Part shown: in pieces, positions 30,801-31,493 of the stretch
Layout: the number at the start of each line of letters is the position of its first letter
Position numbering within the stretch: the stretch's first letter is position 1
Virus record (IMG/VR): IMGVR_UViG_3300042449_002151
Location: 1 to 31,493 of that record
Strand: one strand, 5' to 3'
DNA from: a virus
DNA length: 31,493 nucleotides
The notes under the pieces: model-generated
Seen by the model: only the letters and a program-made list of their open reading frames with translations
What the model was told of the DNA's origin: nothing
The model's database searches: none
Program-made: the position numbers and the translations under genes

Positions 30801-31493
30801 TTGTTCCTGTAGTACCACTAGTACCTGTTGTTCCTGAAGAGCCAGATGTTCCGCTAGTTCCTGTAGTACCACTAGTACCTGTTGTTCCTGAAGAGCCAGA
30901 TGTTCCGCTAGTTCCTGTAGTACCGCTAGTACCTGATGTTCCTGACGAACCAGTTCTTCCTGAAGAACCAGATGTACCACTAGTTCCTGTAGTACCGCTA
31001 GTACCTGTTGTTCCTGAAGAACCAGATGTTCCACTTGTTCCTGTAGTACCGCTAGTACCTGTTGTTCCTGAAGAACCAGATGTTCCACTTGTTCCTGTAG
31101 TACCACTAGTACCTGTTGTTCCTGAAGAGCCAGATGTTCCGCTAGTTCCTGTAGTACCGCTAGTACCTGATGTTCCTGACGAACCAGTTCTTCCTGAAGA
31201 GCCAGATGTTCCGCTAGTTCCTGTAGTACCGCTAGTACCTGTTGTTCCTGAAGAACCAGATGTTCCGCTAGTTCCTGTAGTACCACTAGTACCTGTTGTT
31301 CCTGAAGAGCCAGATGTTCCGCTAGTTCCTGTAGTACCACTAGTACCTGTTGTTCCTGAAGAACCAGATGTTCCGCTAGTTCCTGTAGTACCACTAGTAC
31401 CTGTTGTTCCTGAAGAGCCAGATGTTCCGCTAGTTCCTGTAGTACCACTAGTACCTGTTGTTCCTGAAGAGCCAGATGTTCCGCTAGTACCTG
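27811..31493 (-). CDS. Giant collagen-like (Gly-X-Y) virion fibre, N-terminus outside window
   Basis: One minus-strand frame is open from the right edge to the stop at 27811, at least 1227 codons, and the start lies beyond 31493. It is a Gly-X-Y protein. The right third (30733-31493) is a Thr/Ser type ([15 protein letters not shown]), the middle an Ala/Gln/Pro/Val type ([18 protein letters not shown]) broken by [14 protein letters not shown] spacers, then [12 protein letters not shown] joins a C-terminal domain of about 165 residues (27811-28310). That end domain is beta-rich, with [27 protein letters not shown] and a final RITYTRV, and is likely the trimerising or receptor-binding tip. Collagen-like triple helices form tail or head fibres in many phages. 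It has almost no charged residues, apart from a few Arg. It is coupled to the next gene. Plus-strand open frames here are artefacts. Confidence 0.88.
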   Translation of the reverse strand, partial: GTSGTSGSSGTTGTSGTTGTSGTSGSSGTTGTSGTTGTSGTSGSSGTTGTSGTTGTSGTSGSSGTTGTSGTTGTSGTSGSSGTTGTSGTTGTSGTSGSSGRTGSSGTSGTSGTTGTSGTSGSSGTTGTSGTTGTSGTSGSSGTTGTSGTTGTSGTSGSSGTTGTSGTTGTSGTSGSSGRTGSSGTSGTSGTTGTSGTSGSSGTTGTSGTTGTSGTSGSSGTTGTSGTTGTSGTSGSSGTTGTSGTTGTSGTSGALGPQGPQGAQGAVGPQGPQGAQGAAGTSGTSGTSGALGPQGAQGATGPQGAQGATGPQGAQGASGSSGTSGTSGSSGTTGTSGTSGTSGTTGTSGTSGSSGRTGSSGTSGALGPQGAQGATGAQGATGPQGAQGATGAQGATGPQGAQGATGAQGATGPQGAQGATGAQGATGPQGAQGATGAQGATGPQGAQGAAGSSGTSGTSGALGPQGAQGAVGPQGPTGAQGATGAQGTVGPQGPQGAQGAVGPQGPQGAQGATGAQGAVGPQGPQGAQGAVGPQGAQGAAGSSGTSGTSGALGPQGPQGAQGAVGPQGPTGAQGAVGPQGPQGPQGAQGATGAQGAVGPQGPTGAQGATGAQGAVGPQGAQGATGAQGAVGPQGPTGAQGATGAQGAVGPQGAQGAAGSSGTSGTSGALGPQGPTGAQGAVGPQGPTGAQGAVGPQGPQGAQGAVGPQGPQGAQGAVGPQGPTGAQGATGPQGAQGAAGSSGTSGTSGALGPQGPTGAQGATGAQGAVGPQGATGAQGAVGPQGATGAQGAVGPQGATGAQGAVGPQGATGAQGAVGPQGPTGAQGATGAQGAVGPQGPQGAQGAVGPQGPQGAQGAVGPQGATGAQGAVGPQGATGAQGAVGPQGPQGAQGAVGPQGAQGAVGPQGPTGAQGAVGPQGPTGAQGATGAQGATGAQGAVGPQGPTGAQGATGAQGAVGPQGATGAQGAIGAQGAVGPQGATGAQGAVGPQGPQGATGAQGAIGAQGAVGPQGATGEQGAVGPQGATGAQGAIGAQGAIGAQGAIGPQGPQGAQGAQGPPPTGQIILTGAGGWPSLTNGCQPPTLTQTTTNQVNFYYLGFLDGATTTYANWSLPMPSDYNGGTITAVFYWVAGNVSTNSVVWGLQARAYADGDVLDQAFGTAQEVTDANQANDDVNISSATAAITIGGTPAAGNFVQFRAYRNPAAAGDTLAATAELLSIRITYTRV
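28303..30732 (-). repeat. Gly-X-Y coding repeat, Ala/Gln/Pro type
   Basis: Nine-base-period coding repeats (GGN CCA CAA, GGN GCA CAA and relatives) run through this stretch. A higher-order unit of roughly 250-350 bp is marked by [14 protein letters not shown] spacers at about 29232, 29485, 29837, 30105, 30390 and 30622. Synonymous differences show that units have diverged unevenly, with some near-identical pairs (for example 29530-29600 and 29640-29710). Confidence 0.8.
30733..31493 (-). repeat. 54-bp tandem repeat, Thr/Ser Gly-X-Y type
   Basis: About a dozen 54-bp units (18 codons, six Gly-X-Y triplets) follow each other to the right edge and probably continue. Variants with an extra Arg-containing segment (GRTGSSGTS) occur near 30955 and 31190 and once before, near 30425. 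Copies are almost identical, which points to recent expansion or gene conversion. Confidence 0.88.

Noticed and set aside
30726-31448. Minus-strand frame rich in Leu, Gln and Val
   Set aside because: It is a shifted reading of the same 54-bp repeat; the adjacent frame encodes GTSGSSGTT triplets in phase with the downstream collagen-like region.
30733-31493. CRISPR-like array
   Set aside because: The repeats are contiguous without unique spacers and preserve a coding frame.

Overview
The window is a stretch of a tailed-phage genome with a T4-type contractile tail. I recognise a gp18-like sheath, a gp19-like tube, gp13-, gp14- and gp15-like neck and tail-completion proteins, a tape-measure protein preceded by a gp26-type tail chaperone gene, and a family B DNA polymerase of the gp43 class. 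The DNA is AT-rich, genes are packed with 1-11 nt overlaps, and no bacterial housekeeping gene is present. Start codons almost never have a Shine-Dalgarno sequence and instead sit in A/T-rich leaders. That pattern is known from Bacteroidota and their phages, so a Bacteroidota host is my inference; nothing in the window proves it.

Layout. Positions 1-8995 (minus strand) are the tail module read right to left: sheath, HAD-type phosphatase, tube, gp26-type chaperone with a +1-frame extension, tape measure, then a structural protein cut off by the left edge. Positions 9272-11537 (minus) hold gp15-like and gp14-like genes with a dual-specificity phosphatase wedged between them. A 53-residue ribbon-helix-helix protein sits on the plus strand at 9114. 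Positions 11581-16769 are a plus-strand island: a SET-domain protein, an SNF2/SMARCAL1-like helicase, a superoxide dismutase fused to a nuclease-like C-terminal domain, the gp13-like neck protein and a small beta-rich protein. DNA polymerase (16746-19544, minus) converges on this island.

Positions 19640-31493 (minus) form an accessory surface module. It has a small BppU-like protein, four overlapping glycosyltransferase genes (HtrL-GT2 fusion, HtrL-like, GT25-like, GT60/Skp1-GlcNAc-transferase-like), a small domain protein, a mucin-like Thr/Pro/Ser repeat protein, a three-repeat beta protein and a giant Gly-X-Y collagen-like fibre that runs off the right edge. The fibre occupies 27811-31493; plus-strand open frames over it are artefacts of the repeat.

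The most interesting hypothesis is that the glycosyltransferases O-glycosylate the neighbouring collagen-like and mucin-like virion fibres. Other notable points are the SOD-nuclease fusion, a probable +1 frameshift in the tail chaperone gene, a recurrent TATTTAT motif on the sense strand ahead of late genes (the reverse complement of the T4 late promoter core), and protein-modifying or dephosphorylating enzymes (SET, dual-specificity phosphatase, HAD) set among structural genes. I saw no tRNA, rRNA, CRISPR array or insertion sequence. Every gap between genes is under 150 nt; the ones with signals are described below.
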